From Chaetorhynchus papuensis (lineage: Eukaryota > Chordata > Aves > Passeriformes > Rhipiduridae), in contig VWYX01000910.1 of the NCBI GenBank assembly GCA_013396525.1, positions 78,773 through 142,772 of the forward strand: 64,000 nt of DNA, read 5' to 3'. Numbering within the stretch: position 1 is the stretch's first letter; the number at the start of each line of letters is the position of its first letter. Made by a program: the position numbers and the translations under genes. This document shows, one piece after another, positions 25,346-36,879 of the stretch. The notes under the pieces were generated by a model. That model ran no database searches, was not told where the DNA came from, and saw only the letters and a program-made list of their open reading frames with translations.

Positions 25346-26034
25346 TGTTCAATCATCCCAAACTGAGGGAAAGGTATGCATCCAAAAAAAAGGTCCAAAG
25401 CCACCAGCTGCAACTATCCCCGGATGAGTTTGGGGTGGGGGGAGAGCACAGCTCACAGAAGCCAGGTTTACACAGACTCCTGCCAGCCGAGGGGGGGAGG
25501 AGGTTTTGGGTGCACGGTGTAACCTCTGGTGAGAGGCAATAAACACCCATCCTCAGATTACACAAACTGGCCCAGCTGTGGAACCCCCAACCCCACAGGG
25601 CTCATGCACGGGACATTCACATGAGAGGCTGGGCCCCACAGGGCTGCAGTGATGCAACAGACCCAGAGTCTGCCCTGAGAGACTGCCCCACTCCCCAGAG
25701 GGACATGGCTGGACATGCCTGCCCAGCCTGAGCATATAAACCCATCGGATTCCATGCTTTGCTCGGGGGGACCTTCACCACCGGGACAACCTGCTGAGGA
25801 GGATCAATGGGACATTGTTGGGATCCACGGAGTGGTGATATTTTCCTTATTCTGTCCCTGTCTCTCTTTCTGTCCCCCCCACCTATTTTCTACTCCTTCC
25901 TTTCTCTCTCTCTCTCTTTCTCTCTCATATTTACCATCAAATAAAACCCTTACTATTGTCACTGGCATATGGTCTCGTTTGCACCTTAATTCGGGGACAG
26001 GTATTTCTAAGAACCTTAAAATTGGATCCTAACA
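25346..26034 (+). mobile_element. Probable solo LTR (songbird ERV type)
   Basis: The block could run from 'tgttcaatc' (25346) to 'ggatcctaaca' (26034), giving TGTT...AACA ends, though the 5' edge is uncertain. It has a GC-rich U3, a TATA box 'atataaa' at 25734-25740, a pyrimidine tract with (CT)n at 25901-25926 and a poly(A) signal 'aataaa' at 25940-25945 followed by a GT-rich stretch. This order (TATA, about 200 bases, AATAAA) fits U3-R-U5. No primer site or pol text flanks it on either side, so it appears to be solo. I see no clear target-site duplication. The several overlapping 60-105-codon frames here are composition effects. Confidence 0.72.
25734..25740 (+). promoter_or_regulatory. TATA box of the LTR
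   Basis: The sequence 'agcatataaaccc' sits about 200 bases upstream of an AATAAA signal inside the LTR-like block. It would place transcription start at about 25765. Activity is unknown. Confidence 0.55.
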
Positions 26035-29000
26035 CTCTGTTGGAATAAAAACAGTTCTCAGGTTGTGCTTCCCCCAGGAAAATTTCAGGGTCTCAATGAA
26101 TGGAGAGGACACATCCAGAGGGCTCCCTTGGCAAAGGAATTCATGTTGTTAGTGATGTGGGTTGAAATTGGAGGGGCTGAAGCTGTGACAGCCACCATCC
26201 TGACTTATGCACTGGGGAGTGAACTGGAAAATATTCAAAGCTCAAATGCACTACTCTTTCTTGAGAAAACATCATTTTGACAGGGCTGCAACAGATTCCT
26301 CTTCTTTGACCTGCATACAAGGAAACAATCTGAGAAACATATTAACCTGGTTTATAAACTTCCTCTGCTCAAATACAAACCCAACCTCAGTATTCTCAGT
26401 CTATCTACATCTTTATCTAGCCCATAGATAAAAATTGGTCTATTGATTCTTGGAGGACATCCAGAACAGCAGGTACAGGTTCAAAGAGGCAGATGGACTT
26501 TTTTTGACTACCACTGGCTTCCCCCTGTGTAAAAAGCTCTCTTTCCTCATTCGAGAGGAATTTGCTAGCTCTGTATTCCTTCCCATGCTGAAGGATCTGC
26601 TCTCAGCTCTGGAAATCCAGAAGAGGTTGGTTTCCTCAAGACTCTTACTGGAGTCAATAAGGAGAGACGGGCTGTCTCTAGGAATCAGTTCAAACTTCAT
26701 TATATTTTTGCATGAAATTTCCTGAAAATCTGATTTTCAAACTGGTCCCTATGAGGAGAACGATTGAGGGTATTCGTCTTTTCATTCTGGCCTAGGATGA
26801 CAATGAGTTAACTCTGTATTTATGTATGTTTTCATATTTACAAGTAACTAGAAATTGTGGTTGGGTGCACAAGTTGACTTAACAGTTCAAAGCAAAACCA
26901 AGGTCTGGATTTGTCTGAAGTTTATGGATGCACAAGAAATTTTCAGGCATGAAACTTTATCCTTGGTTATAGTTGATTTGGCACTTCACTTGAGATAAAA
27001 AATGAGGGGATGTGTTTAACTACAGAAGATTTCTGTTAACAGAGTTTAAAAGCAAGCATAGATTGAAGATTCATTGGAGAATCTACCGAGAAGAAAGACA
27101 AGAAGCAGCTATATCTTTTATTTTAAAATCTTACATATATTTTCCTTTTAGATAATAGATTTCTTCCCAAAGAGAAAATTACAACAACATGTTAGGCCAG
27201 CACCAAGAGGCCTGCATTCGTTTCTGCTGTGATGAAATAAGAGGCTCATAAAGTAGGAGAAAAAAAATGAGTAAAGACAGAGTAAGCAATTGTAGGAGAG
27301 AGAACTTGTTCCCGAGCTTGTTTTGTCAAGCTTTCATAGCTATGGCCCCATGAGTAAATTGCTTTTGGATTATTTATTTTAAGTGGTCTTGCATTCTGAG
27401 TTTGTAACACAGGTGTCATGAGGTTGGTTTTAATTCTTGTCCTAAATAGCTCACTGAAAATGGGCATCTATGTATAATAGAAGACAACCTAAATTAAAAG
27501 AATTAATTAATTTTACAAAATTTATTACTGCAAGAATAATGTAATGTGTACTAAAAGCTGTTGTCATGAAACAGTCATGGTGTCTGCAAGATTGATGATC
27601 TCAGGATGGCAGACAGCAATTTTTAACAGGTCAGAAGAAGACAAAAAGGTCTGCAAATTTTAACTTCTGGAAGGTGGAAGCTAAATTTAGGAATAAAACA
27701 TTTTAGTGCATGTGTGGTTACGCTTCTGATAAAGAGTAAAATTTGTACAACATCCTGTCTTTTGCTCCACAGGCCACAGTTATGGAGGTATAATGTGGAC
27801 TTGTTGTAGCTATATTAATAAAATTAAAATTTGGGGAAATTTGAAATTGTTTGCAATCCTATTCAAATATCACCACTCAGATCCATTTCTGGTAATCAGG
27901 AAACTCAGATCAAAACACAAATATCTGTTTACAGTTCATTTCCACACAGAGTGAGAAGTTTAGATTCCTCTAAAGAAAGTTTTCAAAACAGAGGCCAGAA
28001 TTCACCTGTGAATGGAATAGCACCTTAAAAATTAAGAAGTGCCAACTGATGTCAGCTCTAACAACTTTCTCTCCTTCAGGACTAGAACTTCATTCAAACT
28101 AAATTTCTTACATGTAGAAGGCTTCATACGTATATAATTTCCTATATCTATATATATTTAATGTCTGCTTTCAGATACAGTAAAATTCAACAGGAAGAGT
28201 CAATCTTTGATTGGAGGCAAGATTTATGTCAGAAAAATGACATTGTATATATATTTTCATCAAAACCAAGAGCAGACACTAATTTGTCTAGGCTTAGAAG
28301 CATGAAGTGTTCTCCAAGGTTAATTGTTTAGCCTATTAAAACTAATTTGCTTCCTTGTTTATAAAGCAGCAATCCATTAATGTGTTAAATAGTCCCACGT
28401 AGTCTGTAGTAAAGAGTATCTACTGAGTAGGAAAAAACCCAGCAGTATGATAAATGAAGGTCACTTGAAGCAGTTTATTCCTTGCTTGTCATCTAATTTG
28501 GTTTTTGTATCTGAACATAAGGTCCTATATCTGTTTTTTTTCACACTTCTAATATATTTGTTTTTATTTTATCTTGAAAGTGGAGAGAAGGTTTCTAAAT
28601 TTGGCCATTGTACAGAACTGGCTTTAGCTAAAAATTAAGAAAGGCAGCTTCCTGTGGCTGTTGATTGCCTGGGCCAGGCATGGTCCTGGTGTCTGCTTGA
28701 TCTGTGCTGAAAGAGAAGAGGAAGAGCAGCCTGTGCTGCCTTAACAGTTGATGTCTGCTGCTGGTTTTGTACTTTGCACATCAAGGAATATGCTGGTGAA
28801 TACCTGCCTGGCCCAAAACACTGCAGTTCCTGTTTCTGCCCTACTGACAGCAGCAGAAGCTGCTAGTGTTTAATTCAGGGTCTGTTCCTGGGTTGCCTAA
28901 CCTGGTCTCCTCTTTCCTGTTCATGGTGGGAAGATGTCAGCTCTGGCCCGAGCTCTCTGCATCCCCAGATATGGGCCTTCAGGCTGGGCATGCAAGGATT

Positions 29001-29139
29001 GGGTAGTGTTTATCCAGACAATGAGAATGTAGTCAATGTGGGAAGGAGGAGTTTTTGAAGGAGAACTGCAGAATGGATAAATAGGTCCTGTTTCCTTTTG
29101 TCTTTGCTTATTCTTTTCTATCCCATTGCAATACTGTTA
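26035..29139. other. Gene-free stretch, nothing recognised
   Basis: The sequence is AT-rich and unique apart from a more GC-rich part at about 28650-29100 just left of the mitochondrial insertion. A 91-codon + frame (26450-26725) is matched by an 86-codon - frame (26440-26700) and neither has a motif. Confidence 0.55.
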
Positions 29140-29675
29140 GGTCTGGCTCTGCTGGTCGAAGAATAAGTGGTAGTAGTTTTGTGGCCAAGAAGGCTAAGGT
29201 AATGAATGGCTGGACTCTAATTAAAGGTTGTGATGAATATTGCTTTTCGTGTTGGTGGTTTGTATTGCAGGTGGCTTTGGCTTGCTATGATTATGTGAGA
29301 TAGTAGTCAGCAGGACAGTACTAATAGGGGGGATAAAATTTGGTCAATGCCAGTTCTTTGGGCTAGTGTTTTGAGGGGGGATGTTATGCTAGGAGCAGTC
29401 ATTGTAGGCTGAGGGTGGTGATTAGGAGCTTATGTGAGGTGGTCTTAGTTCACAGGAATTTTCGGCAGGGGGATAGGCAGACTGTGGGGAGGAATGTAAT
29501 AATTGATTTTTAACATCGTAGGAGGTTTAGGTTATGTAAGCAGTCAGAGCCATGGGTTCATGTAGAGGCAGTTAGTGTTGCTAGACCTGTGCCTACTTTG
29601 CAGGCAGACAATACTAACACGAGCAGGGTTATTAGGGTGGATGGCCTTGCTTGGTGGCCAGTAAGCCACGTTAAT
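29140..29675 (-). pseudogene. ND4L/ND4: Nuclear mitochondrial copy (NUMT): ND4L 3' end and ND4 5' part
   Basis: The reverse complement is C/A-rich mitochondrial-type sequence. Reading on the - strand from 29675, it shows the end of ND4L ('gtaggcacaggtctagcaac', then 'cataacctaaacctcctac'). The 7-base overlap in which the ND4 start codon lies inside the ND4L stop (atgttaa, 29516-29510) follows, then about 370 bases of the start of ND4 ('ggcattgaccaaattttatc', 'atattcatcacaaccttt'). In mitochondria these genes encode subunits of respiratory complex I. Frameshifts and a different genetic code make this copy non-functional. The low-coordinate edge near 29140 is fuzzy. Confidence 0.9.
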
Positions 29676-30115
29676 AGGGCACCTGTCCTCTTCTCCACCA
29701 TGACTAGTGCATGATCTACTGGACAATGAGACATTATCCAACTAGCCCTTCCCACATCATGCTTCCTTGTGACCATTCCATTCATGATTCCCAGAAGTGC
29801 TTCCAGGCTCACCCCTAACCACCGGTTGATGAAATTTTCCCCAATCACCATTCTCTTCCTAACATCTCACTCACTGAACTCAACACTACCAACTGCTATA
29901 GCCATCACCTCAGCAGCCCCAAGGGGACAAACAGAACTAAAATAAACACAAGTTTGAAAAATCCTAGCCTTAGCATCTCGTCTTCAGTTTAGGCTGCATA
30001 GCCATTATCACCATCTATACATCAAAGCTCACCCTACCAACTTCCTTTCTACACTCCCTAATGACCACCACTGAACACAACCAAGGCTTAAAAATTATCA
30101 GCAATAATAACCACT
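29676..30115 (+). pseudogene. ND2: Nuclear mitochondrial copy (NUMT): internal part of ND2
   Basis: On the + strand the text matches the middle of bird ND2: 'ctggacaatgagacattatc', 'gattcccagaag', 'ctcacccctaaccaccgg', 'aaaaatcctagcct' and, near the end, 'aacacaaccaaggctta'. Compared with the gene there are small deletions near 29755 (about 30 bases) and near 29822 (about 20 bases) and several frameshifts. It begins in mid-gene and ends near 30115 in mid-gene. It joins head to head with the ND4L piece at about 29675. Names are given from recognition of conserved ND2 words, not from a search. Confidence 0.88.
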
Positions 30116-30949
30116 CTTCTGTGACACACAGAGGTGGTGATCTAGGGATCCCACCATAGCAGTAAGGAATTCAGTCCCTGCATGACTAAAGTGGTTTTTG
30201 AATGAACCCTAAAAAGTCAGTGGCGAGAACTGACAGTTATGGTGTCATTGTGTAATAATCAAAAAGGTTTTTCAGATGTGTTTATATAAGAAATATAAGG
30301 AGAACTGTATAATGATGAAAGTTTTAAAGATAGTGATACTGCTTTTAAGAAAATACTTTATAGCTGACTACAGAAAGGTTGTTGATTGGCTCTTATTGAT
30401 GGGACATTTAAAAGCATTAGTTAAACTATGTTGAATCAGTAGGAATAAACGGAAAGGAAAAAGAGGGTGTTACTGCCTATATCAAAGATCACTATTACAT
30501 GTGATAAAGAATGAAATGTGCATGGATAGCTCTTATGTATCGTCCTATTCATGTGAGAACAACTTACTCCTTACACATATATTTGTAATATATATGAAGT
30601 TCTGCTTTGATTTCAGCATGGGCAACATCTCAAATAGCCAGAAATTTCTGCAGTGCTCCTAAAAGTGATAGAGTTGTTTTATTTCCTTAAAATTATTCCA
30701 GCAAAAGACCAGGTTAGATACAGATAATTGTTAGAGGTATATAGTAAAATTACAAAAGTTTGAGTTGTTTATTTATATATTTTGTTGACTGGCTTTTTTA
30801 GGGGCCTTTAGACTCAGCAGCTATTTCCAATTTATGTTTGGAACGAAAGGAGTGAATGCTTCTGTCCAAGCTGGTGATTATGAATTAAATGGAACACTTG
30901 GCATCTGTAACAAAGGAAAGTTGAGAAGATACTAAAGATAGGCATGTAA
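30116..30949. other. Gene-free stretch, nothing recognised
   Basis: This is unique AT-rich sequence between the mitochondrial insertion and an old CR1 tail. No open frame of note is seen. Confidence 0.6.
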
Positions 30950-31105
30950 AATCATAGGATTAATTTAGGGTAAAAAAGATCTTGAAAGGTTATGTAGTAC
31001 AGCCTACTTCTTAAAGTGAGACTCATTTGAAAACTGGATCACATTCCTGAGTCAGTAGAGGTTTGGAAATCTCCAAAGCAATGAAGACAGGTTTTTTCAA
31101 TCATG
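30950..31105 (-). mobile_element. Old CR1 LINE 3' end
   Basis: On the + strand 'aatcataggattaatttagg', then 'aaaaagatcttgaaaggtta', then 'gaaatctccaaagcaatgaa' follow the order of the reverse complement of a CR1 3' UTR ('aatca..gga..', 'aaag.tc', 'atctccaaggatgg'). Divergence is high. Only the terminal part survives. Confidence 0.75.
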
Positions 31106-32815
31106 TTGGGAAAGTTTCAACAATCCCAAAATTGGAAATTGAGTTAGAAATGAGGTTCAATATTTAGATAAGATGTACTGAGGAAAGAGGCAGCTGAAAG
31201 AGTGTGTGAATGGCTCATGGCAGCTCAGAGCCTTCTTAATGAGAGATGCTCCTAATCGTCTTTTTTGATCAGAGGTGCTCTGATTTGTGTATATGGGGCT
31301 GAGAGGGAAAGCAGCAGATGGAAGAATTTGTCAAGCCTTGGTGGTTTTTGTATCTCGTGCTCTTAAACCCATGAATTCCACAGAGGATTGTGGAAAGAAC
31401 AGAATTGCATCTGTCAGCTGATGATAAAGGGATGATGCTGACAGCTTTTTATTAGGTTTATAATCAAATTACATGTTTCAGGATAGTATGTGGGAATCTT
31501 TTATAATGTTTCCATGTGCAGCTAGTAAAACATAGTGTAGTAAAGATAGCAATTACAAACATGAAAAAAACCACTTTTGGAAGCTGGACACCATATGAGG
31601 AGAATGTAAGTTCTGCAGTCCTGAGGGAAATCATCTTTCTATTGATGCTGGAGGGATGTACCTTGCAACTAACTCACCAAACTACGAGACAGGAAGATTT
31701 GTTTAGAAAAGAGACAGATCATTCAACTGCAGAGGAGCACGAGGGTTTTAAAAGACCTTCCTTTGCACTCTTTGAGCAGAGAGCAGATAAGTGGTAGAGT
31801 GTGTTTTTTGGTAATGTGCTTCTCTGTGGAATGGGGCACTGTGAGCTGTGGTGGGGGCCACGCATCACTGGACCAGGCCTCATGCGGAGCAGTGCCTACA
31901 AGCCTCAACTCAGGCAAATCTGTGTTAAAACTCCATTTTTGCAGACAGGTTTATATTACTGGATATTGTCTTCTCTTCCTTCTAAATTGCTTCTGGTCCC
32001 AGAGCTTTCTTAAGTGTGGGACTGTGGATTGACAGGAAAAGTTTGCTCTGAATTTGTTCAGGGTGGCAGGATGCTAAAGCATAGAAAAGTAAGTGATATC
32101 TAAACAGCAGTGATATCTTTACACCTCTTGTTTATTTGAAGGTGTTTGTATGGTTTTTTCTCACATTTGTATCAATGTGTTGCCTTCCTCAGGTGTGTGT
32201 CATCCATTCTCACAAAGGGCCTGATGGAGGCTGAAGTTCCATTTACTACCTGTAATGAGGGAAAATAATTTGCTTAAGACTGGAAATACCTACCTGGAAT
32301 CTACTGTATTATATTTTGTTGTCTCTTATATTTTAAGGGCTTAAGAAGCTTGGATCAATTCACATTTTTACAAGACGTTTGTTAATACATTGGTATCTTT
32401 GAAACTCAAATGGTCTTAGTAAGGAACTATTTGTATTTGAAATATGCACTACAGAAGGTGTATTTGTAACATGCTAGCCAAAGCGGTTAGCTGTAAAGCA
32501 TCTTCAGGTAATGTCAAATATTCTACCTTAACTTCTAATGACAACTGCTCTTATTTTTTCTTTTTTTTTCGCTGACACTGAGAATAAATGTTCTCCACAG
32601 AAGCAAGAACACTGATGGTGAGAGCAGTTGTTTCTTGAATTCTCAAAATTTGGACCTTTTTTTGAGATTTCTTGTCTTTATTTCTCATTTTTAGTTCATG
32701 TGATCTTCACTTTTGTTTAACAATTTTAAAGCAAATGTTGCCTGTTTAGAGGAAAAGAAATTTCTGTGTCACGTACCTCTGTTGAACCAACAGGTTCAGT
32801 ACAGAACTGAGGCAC
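31106..32815. other. Gene-free stretch, nothing recognised
   Basis: The longest frame is 93 codons (31516-31797, +). It has no recognisable domain and is overlapped by other frames. No transposon is recognised. Confidence 0.55.
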
Positions 32816-33402
32816 TGAGGCTTAACCCCAGACATCAAGCAAGCCTCAGGGAACCTCTCCCTCACTCCCTCACTCCCTCACCAGCAGGATTGGGGAGAGA
32901 ATTGGAAGGACAAAAACTGGAAAACTCACAGGTTGAGATATAGACAGTTTAATAGAGAAAACAAAATCCATGTACACAAGCAAAGCAAGACAAGGAATTA
33001 TTTCACTGCTTCCCATGGCAGGCAGGTGTTCAGCCATCTCCAGGAGAGCAGGGCCCCATCATGTGTAACGCTAACTTGGATAGACAAAATCCATCACTCC
33101 AAATGCTCCCACCTTTCTCCTTCTTCCCCCCAGCTTTATGTCATATGGTCTGGAATATCCCTTTGGTCAGTTGGGGTCACCTGTCCCAGCTGTGCCTCCT
33201 CCCAACCTCCCATGCACCCTGAACTTCCTCACCAGTGTGGCAGGACAAAAAAGCAGAAAAGGCCTTGGCTCTGCGTAAGCCCTGCTCAGCAAAACCAAAA
33301 CATCTCTGTGTTATCAACCCTGCGTTCAGCACAAATCCAAAACACAGCCCCACACCAGGCACTGTGGAGAAAATTAACTCTACCCCAGTCAAAACCAGCA
33401 CA
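32816..33402 (-). mobile_element. Probable solo LTR, same family as the LTR at 4665-5292
   Basis: The reverse complement starts at 33402 with 'tgtgctggttttgactgggg', passes through 'ggctgtgttttggatttgtg' and a degenerate TATA position near 33133, and ends near 32816 with the reverse complement of 'cttaacccc'. The order of landmarks is the same as in the ERV 3' LTR at 4665-5292, in opposite orientation. The 168-codon + frame at 32933-33439 is an antisense shadow. No primer site or pol text lies beside it, which suggests a solo LTR formed by recombination between the two LTRs of a provirus. Confidence 0.85.
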
Positions 33403-34261
33403 GGTAGATAAAAAGTGGTTCAGTCTTGCACAGGCTTAATTAATGAGGATAACACAATTATAATTACATAATAGAATGCCGGGTGTTATCAGTATTTATC
33501 ACAAGGAAAGATCAAAAGCCCAGAGAAAAACATGTTGACAGAAAATGAAGTGTACTTTTTATCTTTCCTTATCGTGCAGTAGTGTTGGCATTTGGCCCTG
33601 TCTTTCCTCAAGGTGAGTACAACCTGCATTTGTTAGATTTGTTGAATAAAAAATGTGAACTGGAGAGGCATTTAAGATCTGTTTCGAAGGCTGGATATGA
33701 TAAACATGAATTTAGATGAAGCAGTCTAACTTTGTTTTTAAAAGTTATCATTATCAAAAATACTAATTCTTATATGAACCTAGAGGAGGGTGTTGGCATT
33801 GAGAGACATGATCCCACTGACTAGATTGCATAGTCTTATTAGCTGTTTTTTGTCAGGTTCTAAATTTTTGTTTCTTTCTGCATAAAAAGAACATTTTTTG
33901 ATATTGCAAAGTCTGCTCCTCAAAATTTAGCTGGATCAAAGTTATCTTTACAGATTTTATAATTTTTGTTTCTTCTTTTTCCCATGGTCTTCCACTAAGA
34001 AGTGGTATTTAAACTTAGTCAAACCTCCCGATCTGTTTTTCTTTCTTACCTCAGCTCTTCAGCGGGTGAACAGAAGGGGTGGTGCTTGGTCTCATGAGTA
34101 GCTGTTCAGTTATTTCTATATTTTTTTTCAGGATATATTGGTAATTATTGCATAATATTCAAAGGCTGTTTTGAAGAATGTTAATGCAGATCTTTAGAGT
34201 ATTTGGACGAGTCCTGAACACCAGTAAATCTTCTCAAAATTCCTGAAAGCTGAGGGGATAT
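33403..34261. other. Gene-free stretch, nothing recognised
   Basis: The sequence is AT-rich and unique. No frame above about 60 codons is of interest. Confidence 0.6.
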
Positions 34262-34320
34262 TGTCATCCCCATTTTATAAAACTGAGGCACAGAGACAGT
34301 TGAGACTTCAGTGACTGAGA
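34262..34320 (+). repeat. MIR-like ancient SINE core relic
   Basis: The text 'tgtcatccccattttataaa' followed by 'actgaggcacagagacagtt' and 'gagacttcagtgact' matches the core of MIR-type tRNA-derived SINEs ('ccccattttac...gaaactgaggcacagagag'), with about 8 bases missing in the middle. Such elements predate the split of birds and mammals and are rare in birds. The match is short, about 40 informative bases, so chance or another CORE-SINE is possible. Confidence 0.6.
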
Positions 34321-36869
34321 CACCCAATATATTTTTTAGAGTGCTTAACATTATGTAACACTTACTGTATATGAACAACAATTAAATAGTGCCTTCAGTT
34401 GTAGGCTGGATTGCTTGGTTCTTCTTTAATTCAAACCTTAAAGAAAGACAACTTTAGAAAATTTAGTCTAGAAGAAGGGATCAGCTAGCCAATTATGTCT
34501 AGTATACCTGGAAGTACCCTGTAAAACTCCATGACAAAGCAGGAAAAACATTTATTATCTTCTAATCATTTAACTTCCTAATCTTCTAATTTTCTAACTA
34601 GACTGTCATTTTTTAATTTTACATCTAATTTTTATTACAGACAGGAATCTCTTTGCAGCATGACACTGGTTCTTTCACAGAAATTCTGTGTCAGGGAGAG
34701 ATTTAGTTCAAAAGTAAAACACAGTCATGCAACTATTTTATGGCCTCTTTCCAGTTTGTCAGTTTTTGGAGGACAGAAGGGTTGAGACAACCCAGATAAA
34801 GCGAAAATACAGATTATTTAACACTCCTGTAAATTAAGCTGTATGAGCATACGTAATATGTTTGAAAGTTTAGAAAACTTGTAACGTGTAGCCTGGAGAC
34901 AGCAGGGACAGCTGGGAAGAGCAGAAGGCAAAGTGGAGGTGATTTGAGAACAGCGTGCTTCATATATATCCCTGAAATTGACATTGTGGCACAGGCTGGT
35001 CTGTGAGCACAAAGCACAGTTACCTGCACGTATCAATCAGTTACTGAATAGTTTAGGCTTGTCTGATTGATAATGCATGTGTGACAATTTGAAAAAATAC
35101 AGCACAAAGACATTTTTGTATTGCAATGTGATTGGTTCTAATCTCTAATCTGTAATCTCTAATCTCTAATCATCTAATGTAAATAGGGAATAGCTCCACT
35201 GATTTAGAAGCATTAAAATGTTTAAAAGTTTTCTGAGATGCGGGTCAAGGCTCAGTGTCTTTGTCCTGTACGGAGCGCTTGTTACCTCACAGTTAAAGTA
35301 TTTGAGTCTGTAAAAGTTTTTGTGAACATTCTTTGACTACTCCACCATAACATGATGAGCTTCTCTTTTGTAACAGTGTTTCTGCAAATGAAACTCACTT
35401 GCTACTGCTGCAGTTTGGGAATTTGTACTTCTCCCTGTGTACACCAACATCTGGGACAAGAGAATGAGGCATTGGGAAACCTTTTCCGTATCTATCTGTT
35501 TAGAAATTCATCACATTCTGTGGCAAATTCTCTCTGATTAACTATTTACGCTTTGGAATACTCAATTATTTAGGAAAGTAAACCTTTTAGGGTGTAAATA
35601 TTAAATATGTTTTTATGTAGTAGCCATTAATTTGGCAATGCAGAAATGCGTACAGCTGTGTTTTGTTTTCTATCCATGCACCTGTGAGGCTGAGTTGGAT
35701 GTTCCTTTTTTGCATATGAGACATGGAACCTATCAGAGTTTCTGGACCTGGATGTTGCTAATAAAAGACTTTGTTTTATTTCAGACATGAAGAGTGTACT
35801 GAATACTAAAGTGCCATGAAGTCCCTGTACTGCAACCACGATGCTGTCAAACTCCTGCTGAATTTAAAGGAATTTTGAATTCAAGTTTTTGATTCGATAG
35901 TTGCTATTTGATTGTTCTCTGACTTGTTTGAAGTCAAGAATTATAAGAGTTTCTCTTAATTTTGAAATCTGCTTTCAGTAGCAGATGAACTGACGCTGGA
36001 AAATGTAGCTGGTTTTGAACATCCTGGCACTTAAGGGAGTTGTGCTTCAGTTCATAGCTTAATTTGTAATAAACCAGGCTTATTTGTAAAACCAGTTAAA
36101 ATAATAATTCTGGCTCAGAGATTTTAAGGGTGTTTTGGTAGGATGGGTTGACTCAGGCGTATAGCTGTAAAAGAGAAAAGCAGAAACTTAATGAAATATT
36201 TAAGACAAGGCACTGAGTAAAGCAATCTATTTTTTTGTGTACTGAACACGACATAACAAAATAAGAAAGCTCATACTAAAAGCTGTAACATGGAAGTGTT
36301 AAATGAAGAATGAGTGTTAAATTATATCACACATTAAATGATTCATTTGCCTCATAAGTACAATAATTGCAAGCCCTTTAATTTTTATGGCCCACAGATG
36401 GAGTTCTTGGCATAGTATTCTTGAGAGGGAAAGCCTGATTGAGGTTGGAATACTTCTAAATAACAGCTTCAAAAAATAGGAAAAACTAAGGACACCTTGC
36501 TTGCAGGTCTCTCTCAACAGCTTTTGTTGATCCCATAATCAAATGACAGAAAATGCTCAGGGCCTTATACATGCTACAAAAGTGAGGTACCATGGTTGAT
36601 GATCTAGTACAGGAACCTAACTGGTTTTCTTTGAACACAGCTATCACTTGACACTAATAATGAGATAAAGTCCTCGACATCAGGCAGGGAAGAAAAGGTG
36701 TGGTAATATATTAGATAAGTTTAGCTTCTGTGGCAGATTTTTAAAGTTACTTACGCTGTAAAATTTTTAAGATGTGGCTTGAATTGAGTATAAATTAGTT
36801 GCCCATCTTGCAAGAACTCTACTAATTAATTTACTGCCATGTCAGTTGACTGTCTTTTCCCTCTGTTGG
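34321..36869. other. Gene-free stretch with one heptamer repeat
   Basis: Unique AT-rich sequence surrounds the heptamer repeat at 35137-35171. Frames of up to 72 codons overlap one another and show no motif. Confidence 0.55.
35137..35171 (+). repeat. TCTAATC heptamer tandem repeat, 5 units
   Basis: Five consecutive 7-base units (TCTAATC, TCTAATC, TGTAATC, TCTAATC, TCTAATC) are followed by a decayed sixth (ATCTAAT). Only one substitution breaks the array. It is an uncommon unit and not the vertebrate telomere repeat. Confidence 0.9.
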
Positions 36870-36879
36870 AGACCAGAAA

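Noticed and set aside
32933..33439. 168-codon + frame
   Set aside because: It is antisense to an LTR of the family seen at 4665-5292.
35137..35171. Possible interstitial telomere repeat
   Set aside because: The unit is TCTAATC, not CCCTAA/TTAGGG.
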